Shown in pieces: positions 25,902 through 35,084 of a stretch of 64,000 nucleotides of DNA (position 1 is the stretch's first letter; each line of letters starts with the position of its first letter). The DNA comes from Verrucomicrobiaceae bacterium UBA7681 (GTDB lineage: Bacteria > Verrucomicrobiota > Verrucomicrobiia > Verrucomicrobiales > Verrucomicrobiaceae). Position numbers and translations under genes: made by a program. The DNA is taken from positions 1 through 64,000 of the forward strand of contig DLGZ01000054.1 of assembly GCA_002482965.1 (NCBI GenBank), in the 5' to 3' direction. Below the pieces are notes generated by a model. The model ran no database searches. It saw only the letters and a list, made by a program, of their open reading frames with translations, and was not told the origin of the DNA.

Positions 25902-26656
25902 GGATATTCTGGATTCTGCTCAAGAAAGAACTTCACTCCTTCTTTGTCTCCCCCGTGGCCTACGTGGTGCTGGCATTGGTCATGGTGCTGAATGGATTCG
26001 CCTTCCGTGCCGCCCTCTCCGTACTGGAAAGCGCGCCCAGCGAAGGCTCCATCGTCAGCTGGACCTTTCACGCCATGTGGTTCTGGCTCTCCTACTTCTT
26101 CATCTTCCCGCTGCTGACCATGCGTCTCTTTGCGGAGGAGAAAAAGATGGGCACTCTGGAGACCCTCTTCACCGCCCCGGTGCGCGCATGGCAGGTGGTC
26201 GGCTCCAAGTATCTGGCCGCCGTCATCGTGTACTGCGTGCTGTGGCTGCCCAGCCTGTTCAATTTCAAGTTTGCCCACTGGATCTCCGCCGGTCAGGTGG
26301 AACTGCCTTCGGGAGCCATGGGGGGCGCGTACCTCATCCTGGTGGTGATGGGCATGTTTAATCTGGCCATCGGCTGTTTTGCCTCGTCTCTGACGTCCAA
26401 TCAGATCGTCGCCGCCATCATTTCCTTCACCCTGAGCCTGATGCATTTCCTGCTGGGCATTTTCATCATGGTCGTGGGCCGCAAGATTTCCGACACCATC
26501 GTGGACATCGTCAATTACTTCGCCGCCACCGAGCATATCCGCATCTTCACCGCCGGTCTCATCGACAGCCGGCCCATCATCTATTACCTCAGCATGTCGC
26601 TGCTTTTCCTCTCCTTCACCCACCACGTGGTCGAGTTCCGCCGCTGGCGCCCGTGA
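25898..26656 (+). CDS. ABC-2 permease, GldF-like
   Basis: This is a 252-residue permease with six predicted membrane helices. The start MRIFWILLKKELHSFF (elbow helix) is typical of GldF/NosY-type ABC-2 permeases, followed by a VAYVVLALVM helix, the cytosolic RLFAEEKKMGTLETL turn that contacts the ATPase, and a terminal helix before VVEFRRWRP. Translation is coupled to the ATPase. In Bacteroidetes the related GldF works with GldA in gliding motility; here a general export role is as likely. Confidence 0.9.
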   Translation: MRIFWILLKKELHSFFVSPVAYVVLALVMVLNGFAFRAALSVLESAPSEGSIVSWTFHAMWFWLSYFFIFPLLTMRLFAEEKKMGTLETLFTAPVRAWQVVGSKYLAAVIVYCVLWLPSLFNFKFAHWISAGQVELPSGAMGGAYLILVVMGMFNLAIGCFASSLTSNQIVAAIISFTLSLMHFLLGIFIMVVGRKISDTIVDIVNYFAATEHIRIFTAGLIDSRPIIYYLSMSLLFLSFTHHVVEFRRWRP

Positions 26657-26674
26657 GCCGATAGATCCACCATC

Positions 26675-28171
26675 ATGCCGGATTCCGAACAGAACACCCC
26701 GCCAGCCAGCGCTCAAGACAAACCCATGCCGAAGCGTTACGGCATCGGCATGAACGTCGCCCTGCAAGTCATCCTGGCGCTGGCGCTGTTTGCCGGCGTC
26801 AATCGCCTCAATTACTACCATTACTGGCGCTGGGATCTCAGCTCCAGCCAGGACTACACCCTGAGCCCTGCCACCCTGAAATACCTCGACAGCCTGTCGC
26901 GCGATGTGCAGATCTACATCGTTTTTGCGCGTGATTCCAAAGTGTATGGCGAAGTGCAGTCCCTCCTGGAGGAATACAATCTCTACGGCAGGCAGCGCAT
27001 CAAGGTGCGCTCCATCGACCCTGTGCATGACATTGAGCGCGCCGAGCAGCTCAAGGCAGACACCGGCCTCTCGCTCGCGCAAAACGGGGTGCTGATTCGG
27101 TGCGGCGTGAACAAGCGTTTCATCACCGAGGAGGAGCTCGTCGTCCGGGAAAAGGGCACCAGCACCAACAAGCAAATCATCGAATTTCGCGGTGAAGATG
27201 CCATCTCATCCGCGCTCATCTCCGTCGTGGAAGGCCGCGTGCGCCGTTTTTATTATGTCGTCGGCAAAGGCAGCCGCTCGGGTCTGGGCGAGAGTGATTC
27301 CTTCAACGCCGCCATTGATCTCGGCAGGCAGCAAAATTTCGAAGTCGTTCAGGTGAATCTCTCGGAGGTCAGTTACATTCCCACGGACACCGACGGCCTG
27401 CTCATTCTGGGCTCACGCTATGACTTTTCGGAACGTGAGATCGTCATGCTCAACAACTACTGGCAGTCCAAGCGGGCCGGCATTTTCATCATGCTTGATC
27501 CCGGTGGTGAAACCGCGCGGCTCAACGCCTTTCTCACCGCCAACGGCGTGCATCCCCGGGGTGACCGCGTTTTGATGGCGGAAAGCACCAGCACCGGCCC
27601 GAAGAAGGAATTCTCCGTGCTGGGCGAATTCATGAAGGAAGTGCCTTTCATTCACCATCTGACCTCTTCCGCCATCACTCTGGCCGGTCAGACGGAATCC
27701 CTGGAACTGCTCGAAGAGAACACCTCGCTCAAGGAGCAGTCCATCAGCGTTAAGCCGCTGATTCTTGCCGCACCGCGCTACTGGGGCGAAAAGCAATTCT
27801 TGGAGGAACTGCCAATCGTCGATGAAGAGGACACTCTGCCACCCATCTATGTGGCCGCCAGCATTGAGCGCGGTGCCTTGGGTGACGAAACCCAGCGCGC
27901 GGACAGCTCGCGCATGGTGGTGGTTTCAAACGCCACCCTGCTCGACAAGCAGACCATGCTCGCCGTGAGCCGTGACTTTGCCGCCGCCAGCCTGAACTGG
28001 CTGATGAACCGCGAAAGCTTCATCGGCATCCCTGCCAAGTCCAAACACTCCTACCGCATTCAGCTCACCAACAAACAGCATGAGCTGATCTTTTGGATCA
28101 CCTCCATCACCCTCCCGGGCATCGTGCTCGGCTTCGGCTTCATGGTCTGGGCCAGCCGGCGGGCCGCATGA
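26675..28171 (+). CDS. GldG-like ABC auxiliary membrane protein
   Basis: This is a 498-residue protein with one N-terminal membrane helix (about 27-45) and one at the C terminus (about 470-490), enclosing a large extracytoplasmic domain. The pattern WRWDLSSSQDYTLSPATLKYL, then VQIYIVF and DGLLILG, matches the GldG/ABC-type uncharacterised family, whose central part resembles a ThuA or glutamine-amidotransferase fold. It follows the permease by 18 bases and belongs to the same operon. Function unknown beyond its association with ABC-2 transporters. Confidence 0.85.
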   Translation: MPDSEQNTPPASAQDKPMPKRYGIGMNVALQVILALALFAGVNRLNYYHYWRWDLSSSQDYTLSPATLKYLDSLSRDVQIYIVFARDSKVYGEVQSLLEEYNLYGRQRIKVRSIDPVHDIERAEQLKADTGLSLAQNGVLIRCGVNKRFITEEELVVREKGTSTNKQIIEFRGEDAISSALISVVEGRVRRFYYVVGKGSRSGLGESDSFNAAIDLGRQQNFEVVQVNLSEVSYIPTDTDGLLILGSRYDFSEREIVMLNNYWQSKRAGIFIMLDPGGETARLNAFLTANGVHPRGDRVLMAESTSTGPKKEFSVLGEFMKEVPFIHHLTSSAITLAGQTESLELLEENTSLKEQSISVKPLILAAPRYWGEKQFLEELPIVDEEDTLPPIYVAASIERGALGDETQRADSSRMVVVSNATLLDKQTMLAVSRDFAAASLNWLMNRESFIGIPAKSKHSYRIQLTNKQHELIFWITSITLPGIVLGFGFMVWASRRAA

Positions 28172-28187
28172 GCACCGAATTTGACGC

Positions 28188-30023
28188 ATGAGCGCACGCA
28201 CCACTCTTCTATTGTTCCTGCTCGTGGCCTCCATGGGCGCGATCATCCTCGGCATCGAACGCTACTTCCCCTCCGCCATCGACAAGCGTGAAGTCAGACG
28301 CGGCCCCACCCGTTTCGAGAGAGAGAAAGTCACCCGCATCGAAATCCTCACGGCTGAAAACGTGCCGCTCACCCTCATACGTGACGGCACCGCCTGGCGG
28401 ATCGAGACGCCCTATGACGATCTGGCCGATCCGCAGAAAGTCGCCGCTCTCATTCTCACCCTCCATGGAGTCGAATGGATTCAGCGCGTCCACCGGGAGG
28501 AATTTGATGCGCCTGAGTGGCACAAAACCGGACTCGACAAACCACGCTTCAAAGTGCGCCTCCTCGCCGGAGATGCCCCGCTCTATGAATGCTGGTTCGG
28601 CTCACCTGGGGCCGTCGAAAACAGCCTTTACATCGGCATTCCAGAGACCGGCAACAATGAGACCGCCTGGTACCTCGCCAAAAGTGGAGCACCGATGGTC
28701 CTGCAGATTCCCGCCGCCTCCTGGCGTGACCCCAAGCTTCTGCGTCTGCCGGCGGAGGTCATCAGCAGAATCACTTTGAATCAACCCTCCGGGCAGATCG
28801 TCCTCACCCGTGAAAACGAGCATGCGCCCTGGCAGCTCGATAAACCGCTTAAAACACGCGGCAGCAAGGAGCGCATCACCGAACTGCTCTCCACCATTCT
28901 CAACATCGAAATCACCGAGGCCAAGGATGTCACGGCCACGACCAAGGAAGACGCGCAGACCACCCATGCCGATGAAATCAAAGTCACCATCGAGTCCAAA
29001 ACTCGTGGCAAATCCTACGAGTTCACCGTCAAGAAACCCGCCGATGACAAACAGACGGTCACCACCGCCACCACCGCCTATCGCAAACCCACCTTCACGG
29101 TCGTCGCCAAAAATCTCCTCTCACTCTGGGTCACTCCCAATGCCCTGCGCGACCACCTGCTGACGCAGATCGACGGCGAGCGGCTCGACTTCATCACCAT
29201 CACCAGCAAGACCCACCCGGAGATCAACCTGCGCAACGAAGGCGGCTCCTGGTACCTTCAGCGCCACGGCAAATGGGACCCCGCCAATGGCGAACGCGTT
29301 TCACGCTGCCTCGACGCACTCAACACCTATGAAATCCTGCAGTTTGCCGCAGATTCAGCCGCAGATCTCACCCCCTTTGGCCTGGACGATCCCTTCCAGA
29401 CCGTCACCTGGACGCCGCAACGTGAAAAGCCAGTGAAGCTCATGTTCGGTCACAATCCGGAAAGCACCTTGTTCTTTGCCAAGTACGAGAACGAGCCCTT
29501 CGTCTATCGCATTGATGCCTCCCTGCTGCCATCCCTGCCCACGGATGGCATCAAATGGAAAGGCCTCGGAGCCCTGCGTTTCACCACCTTTGCCCTGCGC
29601 CGCATCACCATGGCGCAAGGTGCCTATGCGCCAACCATCCTCGACTACAACCCCGTCACCGCCGAATGGAAAGCCACACGCGGCGGCCGTGACATCACGG
29701 CAGAACTCGACCGCGTCAAAGCCGACCAACTCGCCGCCAACCTCGCACGCTTCACGGTGCAGGACTGGGCCGCAGACCGCAGCGACGCGCTCGAGGCTTT
29801 GAAAACCCCCTTCCTCACCATTCAGGTCGTTCTCGGTGAACCCGGCCGCCTCGACGGCCCCGTGCGTGAGATCGAAATTCTCTTCTCGCCGACCCAGCCG
29901 AATGCCAGCACCGCCTTCTACTTCGGCCAGATCAAAAACGACCCCGATATTTTCTACATCACCAACAACGCCCTGCTTCAGATCGCTGGAATCAACATCT
30001 TCAAGCCGAAGCAGGCGAAGTAG
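28188..30023 (+). CDS. DUF4340-domain protein
   Basis: This is a 611-residue protein anchored by an N-terminal helix (residues about 5-22). The exterior part consists of repeated DUF4340-type units: a W-R-I-E-TPYDDLADPQKV segment near 65, WYLQRHGKWDPANGERVSR near 350, and FGLDDPFQTVTW. These resemble peptidyl-prolyl or chaperone-like beta folds, but no enzyme motif is seen. DUF4340 genes commonly follow gldFG-like genes in Verrucomicrobia and Proteobacteria. Last gene of the four-gene operon. Confidence 0.85.
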   Translation: MSARTTLLLFLLVASMGAIILGIERYFPSAIDKREVRRGPTRFEREKVTRIEILTAENVPLTLIRDGTAWRIETPYDDLADPQKVAALILTLHGVEWIQRVHREEFDAPEWHKTGLDKPRFKVRLLAGDAPLYECWFGSPGAVENSLYIGIPETGNNETAWYLAKSGAPMVLQIPAASWRDPKLLRLPAEVISRITLNQPSGQIVLTRENEHAPWQLDKPLKTRGSKERITELLSTILNIEITEAKDVTATTKEDAQTTHADEIKVTIESKTRGKSYEFTVKKPADDKQTVTTATTAYRKPTFTVVAKNLLSLWVTPNALRDHLLTQIDGERLDFITITSKTHPEINLRNEGGSWYLQRHGKWDPANGERVSRCLDALNTYEILQFAADSAADLTPFGLDDPFQTVTWTPQREKPVKLMFGHNPESTLFFAKYENEPFVYRIDASLLPSLPTDGIKWKGLGALRFTTFALRRITMAQGAYAPTILDYNPVTAEWKATRGGRDITAELDRVKADQLAANLARFTVQDWAADRSDALEALKTPFLTIQVVLGEPGRLDGPVREIEILFSPTQPNASTAFYFGQIKNDPDIFYITNNALLQIAGINIFKPKQAK

Positions 30024-30091
30024 TTTTGGGTGAGAGTGAACTCAGGCCATTTTGTAACCATACGGCTACTAACCTTCGCGCGGACATAAAG

Positions 30092-30300
30092 CGGATCCCC
30101 TCTCCCCGTCGCTGATACTGCAACGCCCAAAATCTCCTTGGGGGAACCGTAGCGAAGCGGAGATAGACGAAGTCAAAGGTAAGGGTGAGGGGACATCCCA
30201 TGCTAGCGAAGCGATTTCGTTGTCCCCTCACCCCAGCCCTCTCCCCGAAGAGAATATTTCTTGTCGTGGTGTGTAAGGGGCGGGGAGAGGGAGAACCGCT
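30092..30300. repeat. Palindromic intergenic repeat region
   Basis: This lies in a 331-base gap between convergent operons. Arms 30183-30195 and 30221-30233 form a perfect 13-base inverted repeat with a 25-base loop. A wider pair (CCCTCTCCCCG near 30096 and CGGGGAGAGGG near 30282) frames it. The segment GCGGAGATAGAC near 30157 recurs near 44907. It may act as a bidirectional transcription barrier between the two operons, but no T-run identifies a terminator. Confidence 0.6.
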
Positions 30301-30354
30301 TTGGCGACCCTGGACTTTTCGGACACAAAATCATTAAGCCGCTATGCCCCTTGC

Positions 30355-31866
30355 TCAACCCTTCTTGAACCAGCCCTTCACCTTCGTGAAGAAGCCTTTC
30401 TTCTCGGCGGTTGAACCCCGCGCAGCAGGGTCTGCTGTGGCGACGGGAACTGTGACAGGCAGGCTTTGATCCCAGCCACCACCGAGCGCCTTGATCAAGC
30501 TAACGCTGGCAATCAAACGCTGTCCGGCCAGCGTGGCGCAGGCGCGCTGCGTGGCAAGCAGCGAGCGGTTCGCCTCGATCACATCGAGATAGGGGCTCGT
30601 ACCTGCTTCATAGCGTGCATGCGCGATTTCAGCGGCCTTTTGGGCACTGTCACGTGCGCGGTGCTGTGCCTCCGTCTGCGTGGTCAGATTGCGCAGCGCG
30701 GCGAGGGCGTTTTCGACATCGCTAAAGGCCACAAGAACTGACTGCCTGTAGTTGGCCAGCGCCTCATCGTGCGCGGCTCGGCTGCGTTCGGATGCCGCCC
30801 GGGTCTTGCCACCAGCCATCAAAGGCACGCTGATGCTGGGCCCGATGTTCCAATTAAGGCTGCTGACCTCGAAAAGATTGGCCGTGTCACCGCTGAGATA
30901 GCCACCGTGTCCGATCAGCTTGATGCTGGGAAAGAAGTTTCCTTTCACGACACCGATCTGCGCTGTCGCGGAGGCCAGTGTACGCTCGGCAGCAGCCACA
31001 TCAGGGCGGCGCTCCAACAGATCGGTGGGCGCTCCGACAGGAATGCCCGGAGGTGTGGGCAGCAGGCTGGCATTGCCCCCTAACTTGAATGCGCTGGGAT
31101 TGGTACCGGTCAGCAGAGCAATGCCGTTTTCAAGCTGGTCGCGCTGACTCTGCAGGGCGCTCACTTCCGCCTCAGCAGTAGCCACTTCGGTCTCCGCCTG
31201 CGCTTCTTCCAGTTCGCTGCCCGCACCGGCTTTGACTCGTGCACGTGCGATGTTCAGCGCCTGCCTGCGCAAGCCGACGGCGTCACGCACGGTCTGCAGT
31301 TCGCCATCGAGAGCGCGGATGCGGAAGTAATTCGTGGCGACGTCGGCATGCATGCCGAGCAGCACATTTTGCATCAGGCTGGCGGCGGCGGAGGCATCCG
31401 CACGCGCGCTTTCCACCTGACGGCGGATCTTGCCCCACAAATCAAGCTCCCAGGTGAAATCGACCGGCACACTGTAACTCGGCCCCACATAATGCAGGCC
31501 GCCCAGCGGAAAGGCGCTCGGCATGTTGGCTGAGGTCCGCTGCGTGGTGAATGCTGAGTTGATATCCGCACTGGGAAAGAAGGCGGCACGGGCGATGCCG
31601 GTGCCGGCACGCGCCTGGTCGAAGCGTGCGACCGCCGCCTTCAGTGTCTGATTGTGCGCCGTGGCACGCTCCATGAGCACGTTCAGCCTCGCATCGCCAA
31701 ACACACGCCACCAGTCACCTTTGGGCAGCGAGTCCAGCGGACGTGTTTCACGCCACTTGATGGCAGATTTGTAGTTCGGCGGCGTCACCGTATCAGGCCG
31801 TTCGTAATTCGGCCCGACTTGAGCAAAAGCACTGGTCGTAAGGAGAAGTGAAAAGAGAAGACGCAT
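30355..31866 (-). CDS. Outer-membrane efflux channel, NodT/OprM type
   Basis: This is a 503-residue outer-membrane factor of the TolC superfamily, the channel of a tripartite efflux pump. After the signal peptide the mature chain starts VGPNYERP, the usual NodT/OprM opening, then two OEP repeats with long helices (about 60-270 and 275-480). Most NodT proteins are lipoproteins with a Cys before VGP; here the residue is Gln (AFAQVGPNY), so the protein is probably not lipidated. The start is the ATG at MRLLFSLLL. Last gene of the leftward pump operon, 7 bases after the RND gene. The C terminus is Lys-rich. Confidence 0.93.
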   Translation of the reverse strand: MRLLFSLLLTTSAFAQVGPNYERPDTVTPPNYKSAIKWRETRPLDSLPKGDWWRVFGDARLNVLMERATAHNQTLKAAVARFDQARAGTGIARAAFFPSADINSAFTTQRTSANMPSAFPLGGLHYVGPSYSVPVDFTWELDLWGKIRRQVESARADASAAASLMQNVLLGMHADVATNYFRIRALDGELQTVRDAVGLRRQALNIARARVKAGAGSELEEAQAETEVATAEAEVSALQSQRDQLENGIALLTGTNPSAFKLGGNASLLPTPPGIPVGAPTDLLERRPDVAAAERTLASATAQIGVVKGNFFPSIKLIGHGGYLSGDTANLFEVSSLNWNIGPSISVPLMAGGKTRAASERSRAAHDEALANYRQSVLVAFSDVENALAALRNLTTQTEAQHRARDSAQKAAEIAHARYEAGTSPYLDVIEANRSLLATQRACATLAGQRLIASVSLIKALGGGWDQSLPVTVPVATADPAARGSTAEKKGFFTKVKGWFKKG

Positions 31867-31873
31867 AACAGGA

Positions 31874-34800
31874 TCAATGAGGGGCTGGAAGAGCGGTGGC
31901 GGGAATCTCGGAGGCAGGAGCGGTGGTCTTTTTCTTGTGGCCGAGCATCGCCAGCACATAGAACACGGGGGTGAAGAACAGACCGAGGAAGGTCACCCCG
32001 ATCATGCCGGCAAACACGGCGGTGCCCATGGCTCGGCGCATTTCTGCACCGGCACCCGTGGAGACGACGAGCGGATACACACCGGCGATGAACGCGATGG
32101 AGGTCATCAAAATCGGACGCAGACGCAGGCGGCAGGCTTCAATGGCAGCATCAAAGGCACTCAGACCGTGATCAAATCTCTCCTTGGCAAACTCCACGAT
32201 GAGGATGGCGTTTTTACAGGCCAGACCAATCAGCACGATGAAGCCGATCTGCGTGAAGATGTTGTTGTCACCTCCCGTCATCATCACACCGGCCAGGGCA
32301 AACAGCAGGCACAGCGGCACGATCAGAATGATGGCCAGCGGCAGGCGCAGACTTTCGTATTGCGCAGCCAGCACCATGAAGACGAGCAGGATGCAGAGCG
32401 GATAGACAAACACCGCTGTATTGCCGGCAATGATCTTCTGATACACGAGCTCGGTCCACTGGAACTCAAATCCCGGTGGCAGCGATTTCGCGAGCTCGGC
32501 GATCACTTCCTCCCCCTGCCCCGAACTGAGCGGCGGTGCGGCGGCACCATTCAAATCTGCAGAGAGGTAGCCGTTGTAATGCGTGACGCGGTCGGGACCA
32601 AAGCTTTCGCTCACCTTGATCAGCGATCCGACGGGAACCATCTCACCGGCCAGATTGCGTGTCTTCAGGCGCGTGATGTCTTTGACGTCATCGCGGAACT
32701 GCGGCTCCGCCTGCGCCACCACCTGGTAGGTGCGGCCAAAGCGGTTGAAGTCGTTCACGTAGAGACTACCCAGGTTGATCTGCAGCGTCTCAAAAAGATT
32801 CGCCAGCGGCACTCCCTGCATCTTGGCTTTTTCACGGTCCACATCGGCTTCCAGCTGCGGCACGTTCACCGTGTAACCCGAATAGACCTGCATGAGCTTC
32901 CCGCTGCCATACGCCGCGCCGATAAGCTGCTGCGTGGCCTGATACAAGGCCGCATACCCCTGGTCACTGCGATCCTGGATCATCATCTTAAAGCCACCCG
33001 TGGTACCGATGCCGTTGACCGGCGGCGGTGAGAGCACGAGCACCATGGCGTCCTGAATCGCCATGAACTGGCCGTTCAACTCGCCTGCAATCGCATCGCC
33101 GGACAGATTCGGTGTTTTACGCTCCTCAAAGTCTTTCAAGCCAACAAACACGATGCCGCTGTTTGGACTGATGCTGAACCCGTGAATCGACAAACCAGGG
33201 AACGCGATGGCATCCTTCACGCCGGGATGTTTCAACGCGATCTCCGACATTTTACGCATCACCTCTTCGGTGCGATCCAGCGAGGCACCATCCGGCAACT
33301 GGGCAAAGCCGACAAGGTATTGCTTGTCCTGTGCCGGAACGAAACCCGTCGGCACCATTTCAAACCCCTTCCACGTCGCCCACACGAGTCCGCAGTAGAT
33401 GACGACGGCAACAAAACTGAAGCGAATGATGCGCTTCACAATGCCAACGTAAGCATTCGACGACCACTCAAAGAAGCGGTTGAACGGGCGGAAGAACCAG
33501 CCCAGCATCGCATCGATGATGCGTGAGAGGATGTCCTTCTTCGCATGATGATCCTTCAGCAGCAGCGCGGACAGCGCTGGGCTGAGCGTGAGCGAATTGA
33601 TGGCCGAGATGACCGTCGAGATGGCGATGGTGACAGCGAACTGTTTATAAAACTGACCACTGAGTCCGCTGATGAACGCAGTCGGGATAAACACCGCGCA
33701 GAGCACCAGTGCCGTGGCCACGATGGGCCCTGTCACTTCGGTCATCGCCTGCTTGGTGGCTTCCACCGGGTTCAAGCCGTTGCGGATGTTACGCTCGACG
33801 TTTTCCACCACGACGATGGCGTCATCCACCACGATGCCGATGGCTAGAACGAGACCGAAGAGGGAGAGATTGTTGATCGAGAATCCCAGCAGATGCATCA
33901 CGGCAAAGGTGCCGACCAAGGACACCGGCACGGCGGCGAGCGGGATGATCGAAGCACGCCAGGTTTGCAGGAAAATGACCACCACGAGCACGACGAGAAG
34001 CAGAGCCTCGATGAGTGTGTGAATGACGGCGTCAATGGACTTGTCCACGAACACAGTCGGGTCATAGGCGATGGCGTAGTCCATGCCTTCGGGAAACTTG
34101 GCCTTCAGTTCCTCCATCTTCGCACGCACGGATTTGGACAGCTCCAGGGCATTGGCACCTGGAAGCTGAAACACCGGCACACCGACAGCACGCTTGTTGT
34201 TCAGCAGGCTGCGCAGCGCATACTCGCTCGATCCCATTTCAAGGCGAGCAACGTCCTTGAGCCGCAGCTTTTCGCCATGCTCGCCGATCTTGACAATGAT
34301 GTTCTCAAACTCCTGCTCGCTCACCAGACGCCCCTTGGCATTCACCGTCAGTTCAAACGCGACATCATTCTTCACCGGCTGCTGGCCAATGGCTCCGGCA
34401 GCGACCTGCACATTCTGCTCACGGATGGCATTGACGATATCCGAAGAAGTCAGTCCGCGTGCGGCAGCCTTGTCGGGATCAATCCAAACACGCATCGCAT
34501 ATTCGCCACCACCAAAGAGCTGCACCTGGCCGACGCCGGGCAGACGGGCGAGTTCGTCCTTCACATTGAGCGTGGCGTAGTTGCGCAGATAGAGCTGATC
34601 GTAGCGGTCATTCGGCGAGAGCAGATGCACCACCATCGTCAGGTTCGGCGAGGACTTCACCGTGGTGACCCCAAAGCGCCGCACTTCCTCCGGCAGCTTT
34701 GGCAGCACCTGCGCCACACGGTTCTGCACCTGCACCTGCGCGAGGTCAATGTCCGTGCCCAGCTTGAACGTGACGGTAAGAGTCATCACGCCATTGGCTG

Positions 34801-35053
34801 TGCTCTGCGACGACATGTAGAGCATGTTTTCGATGCCGTTGATCGTCTGCTCCAGTGGCGAGGCCACGGTTTCAGCAATCGTCTTGGGATTCGCACCGGG
34901 ATAGGTCGCCGTCACGATGACGGTCGGCGGCGCGACTTCGGGGTATTCGGAGATCGGCAGTTGGAACAGCGAGATCGCACCGAGGATGAAGATCAGCAGC
35001 GACAGCACGCCCGCGAAAATGGGGCGCGTGATGAAAAATCGGGAAAAGTTCAT
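31874..35053 (-). CDS. RND efflux pump permease (AcrB/MexF family)
   Basis: This is a 1059-residue HAE1-family inner-membrane pump, a proton antiporter exporting drugs or other toxic molecules. It starts with NFSRFFITRPIFAGVLSL and has the family's twelve helices and two large periplasmic loops. The proton-relay aspartates are present in GIVVDDAIVVVENVERN, and PTAFISGLSGQFYKQFAVTIA is intact. Full family length. It is placed between the adaptor and the channel genes, with gaps of 31 and 7 bases. Confidence 0.96.
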   Translation of the reverse strand: MNFSRFFITRPIFAGVLSLLIFILGAISLFQLPISEYPEVAPPTVIVTATYPGANPKTIAETVASPLEQTINGIENMLYMSSQSTANGVMTLTVTFKLGTDIDLAQVQVQNRVAQVLPKLPEEVRRFGVTTVKSSPNLTMVVHLLSPNDRYDQLYLRNYATLNVKDELARLPGVGQVQLFGGGEYAMRVWIDPDKAAARGLTSSDIVNAIREQNVQVAAGAIGQQPVKNDVAFELTVNAKGRLVSEQEFENIIVKIGEHGEKLRLKDVARLEMGSSEYALRSLLNNKRAVGVPVFQLPGANALELSKSVRAKMEELKAKFPEGMDYAIAYDPTVFVDKSIDAVIHTLIEALLLVVLVVVIFLQTWRASIIPLAAVPVSLVGTFAVMHLLGFSINNLSLFGLVLAIGIVVDDAIVVVENVERNIRNGLNPVEATKQAMTEVTGPIVATALVLCAVFIPTAFISGLSGQFYKQFAVTIAISTVISAINSLTLSPALSALLLKDHHAKKDILSRIIDAMLGWFFRPFNRFFEWSSNAYVGIVKRIIRFSFVAVVIYCGLVWATWKGFEMVPTGFVPAQDKQYLVGFAQLPDGASLDRTEEVMRKMSEIALKHPGVKDAIAFPGLSIHGFSISPNSGIVFVGLKDFEERKTPNLSGDAIAGELNGQFMAIQDAMVLVLSPPPVNGIGTTGGFKMMIQDRSDQGYAALYQATQQLIGAAYGSGKLMQVYSGYTVNVPQLEADVDREKAKMQGVPLANLFETLQINLGSLYVNDFNRFGRTYQVVAQAEPQFRDDVKDITRLKTRNLAGEMVPVGSLIKVSESFGPDRVTHYNGYLSADLNGAAAPPLSSGQGEEVIAELAKSLPPGFEFQWTELVYQKIIAGNTAVFVYPLCILLVFMVLAAQYESLRLPLAIILIVPLCLLFALAGVMMTGGDNNIFTQIGFIVLIGLACKNAILIVEFAKERFDHGLSAFDAAIEACRLRLRPILMTSIAFIAGVYPLVVSTGAGAEMRRAMGTAVFAGMIGVTFLGLFFTPVFYVLAMLGHKKKTTAPASEIPATALPAPH

Positions 35054-35084
35054 GGCAGCGTGTGAGGGGTTGTGCGCGAGGCCA

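Noticed and set aside
31877..33031. 384-codon frame on the plus strand, His-rich
   Set aside because: It is antisense to the RND pump gene, which is full length and has the proton-relay residues.
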